Shown here in pieces: positions 20,887 through 30,091 of a stretch of 64,000 bases of DNA. The notes below the pieces were generated by a model, which saw only the letters and a program-made list of their open reading frames with translations, was not told the DNA's origin and made no database searches. This DNA comes from Phycisphaerales bacterium (GTDB taxonomy: Bacteria > Planctomycetota > Phycisphaerae > Phycisphaerales > UBA1924). The DNA lies in assembly GCA_007693785.1 (NCBI GenBank), contig RECY01000029.1:26395-90394 (forward strand), given 5' to 3'. The position numbers were made by a program, and so were the translations under genes. Position 1 is the first letter of the stretch, and each line of letters begins with the position of its first letter.

Positions 20887-21229
20887 GGTCTGCTCCTCGA
20901 GCTGTCTTGTGTCTCTCTCGCCCGGTGGCGGCTCAAGCCGCCGGGAGCCGAGCGGGTCGGCCTGAAAATAACCGGGGCGAAGACCCTGCACAATACTTTC
21001 GAGCAATTTTTTTAGAAAAATCTGACCGTGGCGTTGTGTTGACGTCCTGTTTCGGCTTGAATGTCGCCTTCAGGATGGGTCTCGGCGTGTCTCTGGTGGC
21101 AGTAATGCAGGGGGCAGGTATGGTGGAAACAGGTCTCGTTATGCGAAGAGCACGCGTCCAATGTCAGGATCTTGTGCAGAAGCCAAGCCTTCTCTGCTTC
21201 TTCGCGTCCTGCCGGGTCGGAGGTTGTGA
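20887..21229. other. divergent intergenic region, AT-richer core
   Basis: The 343-bp gap lies between two divergent genes. An A/T-rich run around 21003-21022 is the likely promoter zone of the minus-strand gene, with a weak TATTGT -10 candidate reading left. A GGAGG site sits just before the plus-strand gene at 21230. No repeat or RNA gene was recognised. Confidence 0.4.
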
Positions 21230-22483
21230 ATGAACTCTTCTACCCGGGGCGTCGAAGAACACCACGACGTGACGCCCAAGCCCTCATTCACGCAGGAAAC
21301 CGGGCTGGCGCTCCAGGGCGTGCGTTCGGCGCTGGCCGACTTCGTCGCGGCCGTCCCGGGCAACATGCGACGCCCGACCGACCTCCAGAAGGCCCTCGGG
21401 CTCGACTCGAAGATCTGCTGGCAGATCTTCAACGTCATCCGCGGCGACGCCTCCATCGCGCCCGCGATCCACGTCCCGACCCTCCCGGCACTCCGGCGCG
21501 CGATGGCCTCGGCCGAGAGCGTCGGCGTCCCTCACACGCTCATCCAGGGCGTCCGCCAGAGCCTCCAGGATTTCGAGAAGGTCGTCGAGGCCCACGCCGG
21601 CGCCCGCCCGGATTTTGATGCGATGGTCGCCGCCGTCGCCCCGAATGAGCAGACCGAGCAGATCGAGCTCAAGCATCGGCGGAGCGTCTATCGGGGGCTC
21701 AGCCATATCTGGGGCACCCAGATCGACGTCCTCAGCACCACCACGCTCCTCAAGGGCAACCCCGACGGCTCCACCGACCGCCTCATCCTCAGCTGCAAGC
21801 ACGGGCTCCGGCGCCTCCGACCCGATGCGAACATCAGGGTCTATGGCTACCGCCTCTCTCTCCACACCCCCGCGACACCGAGCTCCACCGTTCCGATCGA
21901 GCCGGGGACCATCGAACGCTACGGCGCGCCGCTGATGCCGGAGTTTTGCTCGCAGCCGCTCCCCGAGTTCCGCATGCGCACCGATGAGGAAGGGTGGAGC
22001 ACCTGCGAGCTCGCGGGCCGCAGCATCGGACGCCTCAGCGAGATGGACCTCGCCTTCGCCACCGTTTCACGAAGCGTCGAGACCGCACGCGATACCGACG
22101 GGCGACGCTGGCTCGGGTCCAACGTTCTGTTCAATACCCCGACCGGCCTGCTGGTCTCCACCTTGCTCGTCCACCGCCCGACGTTCGGGGAGGTCCGACC
22201 GGAGTTGCTGGTCTTCGCGCACGCGCCGGGGAGCGACGCGCCCTCCGCGGTCCGGAGCACGGCCCTGCCCCTCCGCGAGCGGATCGCCGCCCTCGGCTCC
22301 GGCGACCGGATCGGGGCCAGCCCCGATGAGCCGCGGCTGCAGGAGATGCTCCGAACCGCCTGCGACCGCGTCGCGTGGGACCCGCGCGAGTTTGACGCCT
22401 TCCAAGTCCGCGTCCAGTTCCCGGTGCTCCACTCCGTGGTGCGGATCTCGTTCTTTCTGGATGAGAAGAGCAAAAAGGTGTAG
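21230..22483 (+). CDS. conserved-looking cytoplasmic protein, function unknown
   Basis: Encodes 417 aa from ATG 21230, with a GGAGG site 6 bp upstream. No signal peptide or membrane segment. The N-terminal segment TDLQKALGLDSKICWQIFNVI looks like a helix-turn-helix or similar small DNA-binding unit. The middle has a helical HTLIQGVRQSLQDFEKVVEA stretch, and the C-terminal 200 residues are beta-rich with LGSNVLFNTPTGLLVSTLLVH and a well-defined end at SFFLDEKSKKV. I do not recognise the family. An N-terminal regulatory unit with a ligand-binding C-terminal part is one reading, but this is inference. It is followed by a convergent small zinc-ribbon gene with a 35-bp gap and no terminator. Confidence 0.65.
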   Translation: MNSSTRGVEEHHDVTPKPSFTQETGLALQGVRSALADFVAAVPGNMRRPTDLQKALGLDSKICWQIFNVIRGDASIAPAIHVPTLPALRRAMASAESVGVPHTLIQGVRQSLQDFEKVVEAHAGARPDFDAMVAAVAPNEQTEQIELKHRRSVYRGLSHIWGTQIDVLSTTTLLKGNPDGSTDRLILSCKHGLRRLRPDANIRVYGYRLSLHTPATPSSTVPIEPGTIERYGAPLMPEFCSQPLPEFRMRTDEEGWSTCELAGRSIGRLSEMDLAFATVSRSVETARDTDGRRWLGSNVLFNTPTGLLVSTLLVHRPTFGEVRPELLVFAHAPGSDAPSAVRSTALPLRERIAALGSGDRIGASPDEPRLQEMLRTACDRVAWDPREFDAFQVRVQFPVLHSVVRISFFLDEKSKKV

Positions 22484-22518
22484 GTGGATAGCTGCGTGAA
22501 ACGTCAGCCCTGCTCTGG

Positions 22519-22755
22519 CTAACCCGGTGTCCAAGCCGCCCAGCCGCCGGTGCTGGGGTTGCCGTCTTGGCAGTTCGGACACTTGCGTTGAAAGATGTCG
22601 CTGCCGTTAGCGGCGTAATTGGTGCCGCAATGGGTACAGGCAAGCTGATAAAGGGATTGGCCGTGATCGGTGCCGGGGATCATCAGCGGGCGGATGTTGA
22701 GTTGGCCGTTGCGGTTCGGATAGCCGGGCTTGGTTGTGCCGCGGGATATGGACAT
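22519..22755 (-). CDS. small zinc-ribbon protein
   Basis: Encodes 78 aa from ATG 22755, preceded by an AAGGGG site. It begins MSISRGTTKPGYPNRNGQ, a conserved opening of a widespread small-protein family of unknown function. It carries one zinc ribbon with CTHCG and CPNCQ (Cys40, Cys43, Cys59, Cys62) and the stretch YAANGSDIFQRKCP. The ending GNPSTGGWAAW is short and polar. No catalytic residue beyond the zinc site is visible, so it may bind nucleic acid or a protein partner. It lies 65 bp downstream of icd on the same strand, possibly in its transcript, and nothing links it to the TCA cycle. It is easily missed because a longer false frame overlaps it. Confidence 0.8.
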   Translation of the reverse strand: MSISRGTTKPGYPNRNGQLNIRPLMIPGTDHGQSLYQLACTHCGTNYAANGSDIFQRKCPNCQDGNPSTGGWAAWTPG

Positions 22756-22820
22756 AGCGATGCCCCTTTTTGGCGATAGCGCGATCAGCGAGTCGTGATG
22801 TCTCGTGGTCGCATGCGTCG

Positions 22821-24104
<1,284 letters not shown>

Positions 24105-24181
24105 TCGGCGGCTCCTTGCGCTGGTTGTTCGAGACAGCGTTGTTGTGGGGCAAGGGTAGGGGAATAGGGCTCGCCCGGCGC

Positions 24182-24220
24182 GCGACGACGCCGACGCTGG
24201 AGGGCGTCGGCGTTCGTCGC
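24182..24220 (-). terminator. large GC-rich hairpin after a PEP-CTERM gene
   Basis: A 16-bp stem with one bulged base has arms 24182-24197 and 24204-24220 and a six-base loop. It lies 80 bp downstream of the PEP-CTERM gene stop at 24300. No T-run follows, so it may be a factor-dependent terminator or an mRNA-stabilising hairpin. Confidence 0.5.
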
Positions 24221-24299
24221 GTGCATCGTCGGCCGGCCGAAAAGCACCGGGCCGAGATGAGGGGGCAGGGGTGAGGGGCTCGGAACCGGCGCGCCGGGC

Positions 24300-25562
24300 T
24301 TAGCGCCGGCGTCGCCCGGCGACGGCGAGGGCGAGGGCCGCGAGGGGGATCGCGCCGGGCGCGGGGATGGTCAGGCTGTAGACGGCCTGGAGGCCGGTGA
24401 GCGGGTCGGTGCCTTCGAAGACGAGGACGTCGTTGGCGAAGGACTGGACGCTGAAGAAGTCGCCGAGATCAACGCTCGGCACCTGCACGCCGCCGATCTC
24501 GGTGTCGCGGAATAAATCGATCAGAGGTGTGTACGCGCCCCGCTCGTAGAGGACGATGCCGGCGAAGTCGTCGGTGATCGAGGTGTAAAGCACCCGCCCG
24601 GCGTCGAGGGCGTAGCCGTCGAAGCCTGCAGTCTTGGGGAAGGGTGAGTCGGCATCGGCGAACAGGGTCGAGACGCCCGTCTGCTCATCAAAGATCGCGA
24701 GGCCGGCCGAAGTCGGGTACAGCACATGGCGGCCGTCAAAGCTGAACTGACTGTTGCTGGTGAAGCCGTCACCCACGCGTGTGTTGACGCCGTCGCGATG
24801 CAGAATCAGGGAACGGTTGGGTACCAACGTTGCAAATACTGCGGCGCCACCGGCGATGGCGGGGACTTGGAGCGAATTGGTATCGATTCGTACGAGTGTG
24901 CCGACCTGCGTTCCACCGGGCGAGAAAATGGGATCACCGCTCTGTGTCAAGACCTCGCGTCCGGAGGGCGTCACGCGTTGGAGGGACGTGAACGTGTTGC
25001 GCTCCGCGGTCGTGAAATATGCCGCGTTCCCTTCGATCGCGAGCCCGCTAAACCCGGTCACGGTTTCATCAGGGACAGCAATGCTCGGCTGACCCAGGCT
25101 GATCACCGGGATGACGCCGTTGCCCAGATCCGCGAAGCCGACCGCACCTTCGGGTTGAAACGTGAAAAAGGCGACGCGCCCGCGATCAATCCGGTGGCGC
25201 GAGAAGATATCGCCGACTGTTCCGCCTTGGGGATACGGCGAGGGCGTCGACTGATCCGCGTTCGCCACAATCCCGATACCCGGCGACCACGTGTAGTGCC
25301 CCGCCTGCGGCGAGCCGGTCGAGGCCGCGACGAAGCTCACGTTGACACCATCCGTGGCCGCCATGTACTTGATGTAGCTATTTTGAATGAAGCCAGCCTG
25401 CGGGTGCGGCGTCAGCGTCTCCCCCGGCCGGTTCGCGATCGGGGCGTCTTCAAGCACAAACAGTTGCGTCAGCGTCCGCGGCACGCTCGCCGACGCGAGC
25501 GGGGTGAGCCCAGACAGAGAGACACCGGCGGCGGCCAAGGCGAGCGCGGTCATGGGGCGCAT
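24300..25562 (-). CDS. PEP-CTERM-type surface protein
   Basis: Encodes 420 aa from ATG 25562, with a GAGAGGAG site; the frame to 25736 is unsupported. Signal peptide about residues 5-27 (ending LASASVPR). The ectodomain has propeller-like phrases with alternating strands, such as VNVSFVAASTGSPQAGHYTW, DRGRVAFFTFQPEG and GRHVLYPTSAGLAIF, in the same style as the 419-aa PEP-CTERM protein at 20 kb. The C-terminus is IPAPGAIPLAALALAVAGRRRR, a PAPG sorting tail. The gene is monocistronic and divergent from the SMR exporter gene. Confidence 0.8.
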   Translation of the reverse strand: MRPMTALALAAAGVSLSGLTPLASASVPRTLTQLFVLEDAPIANRPGETLTPHPQAGFIQNSYIKYMAATDGVNVSFVAASTGSPQAGHYTWSPGIGIVANADQSTPSPYPQGGTVGDIFSRHRIDRGRVAFFTFQPEGAVGFADLGNGVIPVISLGQPSIAVPDETVTGFSGLAIEGNAAYFTTAERNTFTSLQRVTPSGREVLTQSGDPIFSPGGTQVGTLVRIDTNSLQVPAIAGGAAVFATLVPNRSLILHRDGVNTRVGDGFTSNSQFSFDGRHVLYPTSAGLAIFDEQTGVSTLFADADSPFPKTAGFDGYALDAGRVLYTSITDDFAGIVLYERGAYTPLIDLFRDTEIGGVQVPSVDLGDFFSVQSFANDVLVFEGTDPLTGLQAVYSLTIPAPGAIPLAALALAVAGRRRR

Positions 25563-25810
25563 GGAAACTCCTCTCAGGGTGTGCGATCGCCCGCGAGCAT
25601 GGCGCATGGGCCGTCCGCGCCCAAGGGGGTTGGTGCGCCAGAACAGCCTTCGCGGGCCTCGGACCGATTCGACGCTTGGGGTGGCGTCGGGTTCCCTCGG
25701 TTCTGACGATTTTTCTGCGTGCGGGCAGCGCGGCAATCTGGGCTACCCTCCGCCGACGGGGGGGCGTGGTCGGGGTTGCCGCTCTCGGGGCGCTGGAACG
25801 GAGGCTGGTC

Positions 25811-26173
25811 ATGCACGCGTGGGTGATGCTGTTGATTGCCGGGTTGTTCGAGGTCGCCTGGGCGCTCTCGATGGCCGCCACCCGAGGCTGGACCCGCCTC
25901 TGGCCGAGCGTGCTCACCCTTGCGCTCATGGGCATCAGCTTCTACCTGCTGAGCCGCGCGATGCGGACGATCCCGGTCGGCACGGCGTACGCCGTCTGGA
26001 CCGGCATCGGCGCCGTTGGCGTCGCCAGCATCGCGATCTGGCTCGGGAAAGAGCCCGCGACGGCGCGTCGGATCATCTGCATCGGGCTGATTGTCGCCGG
26101 CATCGTCGGGCTCAAACTGGCGAACGGGGCCGACGCCACGCCGCGGACGCCGGCGGTCGAGAGCGGAACATAA
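25811..26173 (+). CDS. SMR-family exporter, SugE/Gdx subgroup
   Basis: Encodes 120 aa from ATG 25811; the frame runs further upstream without support. This is a four-helix inner-membrane protein that works as an antiparallel dimer and exchanges protons for cations. The Glu in AGLFEVAWALSMAATRG (Glu14) is the essential carboxylate of the SMR family. The PVGTAYAVWTGIGAVG motif in the third helix is typical of the SugE/Gdx group, whose members export guanidinium. Drug-exporting Qac proteins usually differ here. No guanidine riboswitch could be recognised upstream. The tail after helix 4 is about ten residues longer than usual. Confidence 0.85.
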   Translation: MHAWVMLLIAGLFEVAWALSMAATRGWTRLWPSVLTLALMGISFYLLSRAMRTIPVGTAYAVWTGIGAVGVASIAIWLGKEPATARRIICIGLIVAGIVGLKLANGADATPRTPAVESGT

Positions 26174-26212
26174 CCCCCCGCATCGCCGCATCGCCGCAGC
26201 GCCCGTGTAGAT

Positions 26213-27661
26213 TCACTCCGCTCGATCGCCCGGGATCAGCACGCGTCCGAATTCCTGCCAGAAGCTGGGGTAGGTCTTCGCGACGCACGCCGGGTCGTTG
26301 ATGAAGACGTTCGGGCGTCGGAGGCTGACCAGCGCGAGGCTCATCGCCATGCGGTGGTCGTCGTAGGTGTCAAAACGCACCGGGGGGCAGTTGGGCGAGC
26401 AATCGACGCCCCGATCGGGCGGCGTGATGGTGATCGCGCTTGTGTCGCCCATGACCGGCGTCTCGATCTGCACGCCGATCTTGGCGAGCTCGGCCTGCAA
26501 CGCCGCGATGCGGTCGGTCTCCTTGATCCGCAGCGTGCTCAGCCCGCGGAGGATGCTCCGCCCCTTGGCGAAGCTCGCGACGACCGCGAGGGTCATCGCG
26601 GCGTCGGGCATGTCGCTCAGATCGGCGAGGATCGGTTCGATCGGGACGCCGACGGGGGCGAGGACCGCGACGCCGTGGTCGGCCGGGTCCGGCGCGTTCC
26701 GCCCGGTTCGATGCACGCGCGCGCCCATGCGGTGGAGCAACTCCGTAAACGCGGCGTCGCCTTGCGTCGTGGTGTCCGGGAGGCCGCGGACGTGGATCGT
26801 GGTGTGCGCGCGCAGCGCGCCGGCCGCCCACCAATAGGTTGCGCCCGAGGCGTCCGGCTCGATGTCGATCCGGAACGCGTCCAGCCCGGGCTGCGGGCGA
26901 GCGGGTGGCGGGCTCACGCGCAGCACGCGGAGGTCGTCGGTCGTGCGCACACCCGCGCCGAATCGGTGCAGCAGCTCCCCGGTCATCCGCAGATAGGGCG
27001 CGCTCGCGGGCGCGCCCGTGAGGCGCAGCGTCAGCCCGCCCGGCAGGAACGGCCCGATCATCAGCAACGCCGAGGCGAACTGGCTGCTCCGGCTCGCGTC
27101 CAGGGTCACCGTGGGGGACTCGGGCAGCTCGTCCGGCGGCGTCACGCGGATCGGCGGGAAGCCCGCCTCGCCCAGGTGCTCGACGCTCGCGCCGAGTTGC
27201 GAGAGGGCGCTGGCGAGCTCGCCGATCGGGCGTTGGCGCATCCGAGGGTTGCCGTCGAGCGTGACGGGCGAGGTCGCGAGGACGCTGGCGGCGGCGAGGA
27301 AGCGCGTTGCCGTGCCGGAGCCGCCGAGGTCGAGCGTCGTGCTCTGCCCGACCGGGGCCCGGAACCGACCCCCGGCGCCGCGGATTCGGAGACGCGGCGC
27401 CCCGCCCGGATCGTCCGCGAGCGACGTCTCGGCCCCCAGGGCGCTGACGGCTTGCAGCATCCGCTGCGCGTCGTCGGCCTGAATCAACGGGTTCCGAAGC
27501 TCGCTCTCCCCCGTCGCGAGGGCCGCGAGGAGCACGAGGCGGTTGGTCAGGCTCTTGGACCCCGGCGGTGTGACGTCGGCCTGCACGACGTGCGAGCTCG
27601 GCCCCGGCAGGGGTAGCGGGTCCGGCAGGGCCGCGAGCGGTTGTGCGAAGACCGAAGACAT
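26213..27661 (-). CDS. aroA: 3-phosphoshikimate 1-carboxyvinyltransferase (EPSP synthase)
   Basis: Encodes 482 aa from ATG 27661. EPSP synthase joins shikimate 3-phosphate and PEP in aromatic amino acid synthesis. Family segments: PPGSKSLTNRLVLLAALA at about residue 32, LDLGGSGTATRFL, GNPRMRQRPIGELASALSQL, DMPDAAMTLAVVASF, TLRIKETDRI and TYDDHRMAMSLAL. The protein is longer than E. coli AroA (427 aa) mostly because of an N-terminal extension of about 27 residues and small insertions. The first motif GNPRMRQRP keeps the Pro corresponding to position 101. The gene is monocistronic, and the next minus-strand gene upstream, the GroES-like one, ends 70 bp before it. Confidence 0.95.
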   Translation of the reverse strand: MSSVFAQPLAALPDPLPLPGPSSHVVQADVTPPGSKSLTNRLVLLAALATGESELRNPLIQADDAQRMLQAVSALGAETSLADDPGGAPRLRIRGAGGRFRAPVGQSTTLDLGGSGTATRFLAAASVLATSPVTLDGNPRMRQRPIGELASALSQLGASVEHLGEAGFPPIRVTPPDELPESPTVTLDASRSSQFASALLMIGPFLPGGLTLRLTGAPASAPYLRMTGELLHRFGAGVRTTDDLRVLRVSPPPARPQPGLDAFRIDIEPDASGATYWWAAGALRAHTTIHVRGLPDTTTQGDAAFTELLHRMGARVHRTGRNAPDPADHGVAVLAPVGVPIEPILADLSDMPDAAMTLAVVASFAKGRSILRGLSTLRIKETDRIAALQAELAKIGVQIETPVMGDTSAITITPPDRGVDCSPNCPPVRFDTYDDHRMAMSLALVSLRRPNVFINDPACVAKTYPSFWQEFGRVLIPGDRAE

Positions 27662-27731
27662 CGGGAAGAGCGTAGCGAGGGACGGTCGCCAGCGGGCCCC
27701 TCGGTGCGAGGGCGGCGATGGGGGCCCGTCG

Positions 27732-28073
27732 TCAGTCGTCGGCCTCGCCTGCCAGGCGGAAGACGGCGACGACGTCCTCGACCGGGATCACAAACAGGCG
27801 GTTGTCGCCCTCGAAATCCACCGGCACGGCGTGCTTGGGGTTGAACAGGATGCGGTCGTACTGGCGAAGCGGGTAGTCCTCGTCGCGCCGAACCTGCTCG
27901 CTGATCGCGACGATGCGCCCGGTGAGGGTGGGGATCTCGATCTTGTCGGGCAGGTGGATGCCGCTCTTGGTCTGCTTCTTGTCCTCGTCCTTGCGGAGGA
28001 GGACGCGGTTGCCGATGGGCTCGACGACCTCGAGGCGGGCGGGCGGCTTGTTGTTGGGCTTGGGCGATGGCAT
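27732..28073 (-). CDS. GroES-like co-chaperonin
   Basis: Encodes 113 aa from ATG 28073. The core EPIGNRVLLRKDEDKKQTKSG is the beginning of a GroES fold with its mobile loop, and IHLPDKIEIPTLTGRIVAIS continues it; the later VDFEGDNRLFVIPVEDVVAVF matches the end of the barrel. The mobile loop here (DKKQTKSGIHLP) lacks the classic GGIVL hydrophobic clasp, having SGIHLP instead. An N-terminal extension of about 15 residues (Pro/Lys-rich) is present. No groEL is adjacent, although groES and groEL are normally in one operon, so this is a stand-alone, probably divergent paralogue. The gene is divergent from apt, with starts about 105 bp apart. Confidence 0.75.
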   Translation of the reverse strand: MPSPKPNNKPPARLEVVEPIGNRVLLRKDEDKKQTKSGIHLPDKIEIPTLTGRIVAISEQVRRDEDYPLRQYDRILFNPKHAVPVDFEGDNRLFVIPVEDVVAVFRLAGEADD

Positions 28074-28179
28074 CGGTCCACTGTACGCGGCGGGAGCGAT
28101 CGGCTCCGCGTATGCTGGTGGTCCGTCGTGCGCCCGTTTCGTGGGGGTTAGCGCGACCGAGCTGGAGGCCGACGCGGTG

Positions 28180-28704
28180 ATGGACCGTCTGCGTGCGCTC
28201 ATCCGTGATGTCCCGGACTTTCCGAAGCCCGGGGTGCTGTTCAAGGACTTCACGCCGCTGCTGGCCGACCCGAGCGCCCTGGCGCTCGCGGTGGAGCTGA
28301 TGGCGAACCCGTACCGTGGTCGGGGTGTGGATCTGGTGATCGGGGCGGAGAGCCGCGGGTTTATCTTCGGGACGGCGATCGCCCAGAGCCTGAGCGCCGG
28401 GTTCGTGCCGATCCGCAAGCCGGGCAAGCTGCCGCGGTCGGTGCACGGGGTGGACTACGCCCTGGAATACGGCACCGACCGGCTCGAGATCCATTCCGAC
28501 GCGCTCGGGGCGGGGCAGCGGGTGCTGATCGTGGACGACCTGCTCGCGACCGGCGGCACGATGCGGGCGAGCTGCGAACTGGTCGCCAAGTGCGGGGCCG
28601 AGATCGCCGGGATCACGGTGCTCATCGAGCTCGGCTTCCTCGGCGGACGCCAGAAGCTCCAGGGCTACGGCGAGCTGCACTCGGTGATGGAATACCACGC
28701 CTGA
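28180..28704 (+). CDS. apt: adenine phosphoribosyltransferase
   Basis: Encodes 174 aa, normal for Apt, which makes AMP from adenine and PRPP in purine salvage. Hallmarks are VPDFPKPGVLFKDFTPLL near the start, GAESRGFIFGTA, and the PRPP-binding motif VLIVDDLLATGGTMRA (Asp-Asp, then TGG). The C-terminus has the usual ELGFLGGRQKL. ATG 28180 was chosen; GTG 28177, one codon upstream, is equally possible since GGAGG lies 8 bp before it. The longer frame to 27913 has no support. A terminator follows 37 bp downstream. Confidence 0.95.
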   Translation: MDRLRALIRDVPDFPKPGVLFKDFTPLLADPSALALAVELMANPYRGRGVDLVIGAESRGFIFGTAIAQSLSAGFVPIRKPGKLPRSVHGVDYALEYGTDRLEIHSDALGAGQRVLIVDDLLATGGTMRASCELVAKCGAEIAGITVLIELGFLGGRQKLQGYGELHSVMEYHA

Positions 28705-28740
28705 GCGCACGCTCCGGGTGGGCGGCATGATGGGCGATCG

Positions 28741-28770
28741 AAAGCACCCGTCCTTCAGGGCGGGTGTTTT
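28741..28770 (+). terminator. intrinsic terminator of apt
   Basis: AAAGCACCCGTCC (28741-28753) pairs with GGGCGGGTGTTTT (28758-28770) around a TTCA loop, with two G-U pairs. The 3' arm ends in TTTT. It lies 37 bp after the apt stop. Confidence 0.8.
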
Positions 28771-28790
28771 GCAATTGGGCGAGTGGATGC

Positions 28791-28826
28791 AAAAAAGAAG
28801 CCCCCGGCTGCGGACAGCCTGGGGCT
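28791..28826 (-). terminator. intrinsic terminator of the 269-aa PEP-CTERM gene
   Basis: Read on the minus strand, AGCCCCAGGCTG and its partner CAGCCGGGGGCT form a stem with one mismatch and a short loop, followed by TCTTTTTT. It is 48 bp downstream of the stop at 28875. It is the clearest minus-strand terminator in the window. Confidence 0.85.
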
Positions 28827-28874
28827 CTTGAAGTTATCCAAACGCTTCAGGGTTGAAGCGTGTGTCGAGGCTGA

Positions 28875-29684
28875 TTAGCGGCGACGACGGACGGCGACGA
28901 GGCCGCCGAGGCCCAGGAGGGCGAAGGCGCCCGGGGCCGGGATGACGGTGACGGTGAACGAGTCACCCTCGAGCATGAGGGGGAGGACGTTCTGGCCGAC
29001 CGCGAAGCTGCCGTTCAGGAAGGCGGTGGCGCCGACCGTGGTGGCGCTGACGACGTGGTCGCCCTCGGTGGTCGGGGTGTAGTCGATGCGGAAGATCTCG
29101 ATGTCCTCTTCGAAGTTGACGTACTCTTCGAAGAGAGTCGAGATGAGGGTCGAGTTGCCGGCAAACATGTCGACGAACTGGTTGCCGCTCTGGGTGACAC
29201 GGAGGCCGCCGGGGATCGAGGTCGCCTCGTAGGTCTGCGCGATGGCACCAACGACGGGGGCGTAGCGGAAGCCACGGCTGTTCAGGAAGTTGAAGGGGTT
29301 GCCGACGCCGCCGCCGGGACGACGACCCTGCGTCCAGGTGTCAGGGGTGTTGGCCCAACCGGTGCTGGGGGTAGCGCTCGGGATCGGGGCGGTCTCGCTC
29401 AGGTCCTCGACGAACGTCGTGATACCACCGAGGTCGAAGGTACCGGTGATGTCCATGAAGAAGCTGAAGCTGTCCCACGCCGTGAAGCCGGGGATGTTGT
29501 TGGCGTTGCCGCCGGTGCCCCACACGCTGATGCTCACCGTCTCGCCGGGAGCGATCACGAGCTGGTCATTGGTGCCACCGAAGCCGTACGTGGTGCCGTT
29601 GTAATCGATGGCGACCTCGTAGTTCTGGGCAGCCGCGGCGCCAGCGAGACCGGCGACGGCGATCATTGCAATCACATTCTTCAT
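28875..29684 (-). CDS. PEP-CTERM-type surface protein
   Basis: Encodes 269 aa from ATG 29684, which follows a GAGGAGA site; the frame goes to 29729 but with no ribosome site. The signal peptide is short and clean (MKNVIAMIAVAGLAGAAAAQ). The ectodomain is beta-rich, with APGETVSISVWGTG and GGITTFVEDLSETAP segments, an architecture like other small planctomycete PEP-CTERM proteins. The C-terminus is IPAPGAFALLGLGGLVAVRRRR, the best sorting tail of the four in the window. No catalytic motif is seen. A strong intrinsic terminator follows, and the promoter should lie in the long upstream gap after thyX. Confidence 0.85.
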   Translation of the reverse strand: MKNVIAMIAVAGLAGAAAAQNYEVAIDYNGTTYGFGGTNDQLVIAPGETVSISVWGTGGNANNIPGFTAWDSFSFFMDITGTFDLGGITTFVEDLSETAPIPSATPSTGWANTPDTWTQGRRPGGGVGNPFNFLNSRGFRYAPVVGAIAQTYEATSIPGGLRVTQSGNQFVDMFAGNSTLISTLFEEYVNFEEDIEIFRIDYTPTTEGDHVVSATTVGATAFLNGSFAVGQNVLPLMLEGDSFTVTVIPAPGAFALLGLGGLVAVRRRR

Positions 29685-30091
29685 TTCTACTATCTCCTCA
29701 TAAGATCTTGGGGAGGGGGAACACCCCACTCCTCTGTGTAAACTCTACCGAACGATGCACTCGTTCCTGACCCATGATCAAGATAGCCCAAGACCAAGAG
29801 GGATGCAAGCCGATTTCCAGACGCCTTCACGCGATTTTTTGATCCGTACAGGGGATTGGGGACCCGGATAAAATTCGATCAGTTCGGCCATTTTTGCTCA
29901 AAAGTCGCTCTGCCATGCCCAGAACGGGGTTTATCGTGTCTGAACACTCGGAAGTTAATCCCCAAAAATGGTTATTCTCGGGTCTCGAGAGCCGGCTTTC
30001 TACGGGATGATCTTGTCAAAAAATAAGCGCACTTTACGGAGATCATCCGGATAGTCGGTTTTTGATCTGTGGCCTGGCGGTCCCTAAACTG
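29685..30091. other. 407-bp intergenic region between thyX and a PEP-CTERM gene
   Basis: This gap has more A/T than its surroundings and should hold the thyX terminator and the promoter of the minus-strand PEP-CTERM gene. A 9-bp inverted repeat, GGATGATCT (30005-30013) and AGATCATCC (30040-30048), is separated by 26 bp, too wide for a typical terminator. A shorter GGGG-TGTT-CCCC hairpin sits in the leader. No canonical promoter was identified and no RNA gene recognised. Confidence 0.4.

Noticed and set aside
25563..25810. guanidine riboswitch upstream of the Gdx/SugE-type gene
   Set aside because: The region is GC-rich, and no ykkC-I, mini-ykkC or guanidine-III pattern could be aligned by eye. 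A covariance search would be decisive.
30005..30048. 9-bp inverted repeat as terminator of thyX
   Set aside because: The 26-bp spacer is too long for a classic intrinsic terminator, and there is no T-run in the correct position. It is left as an unassigned repeat.
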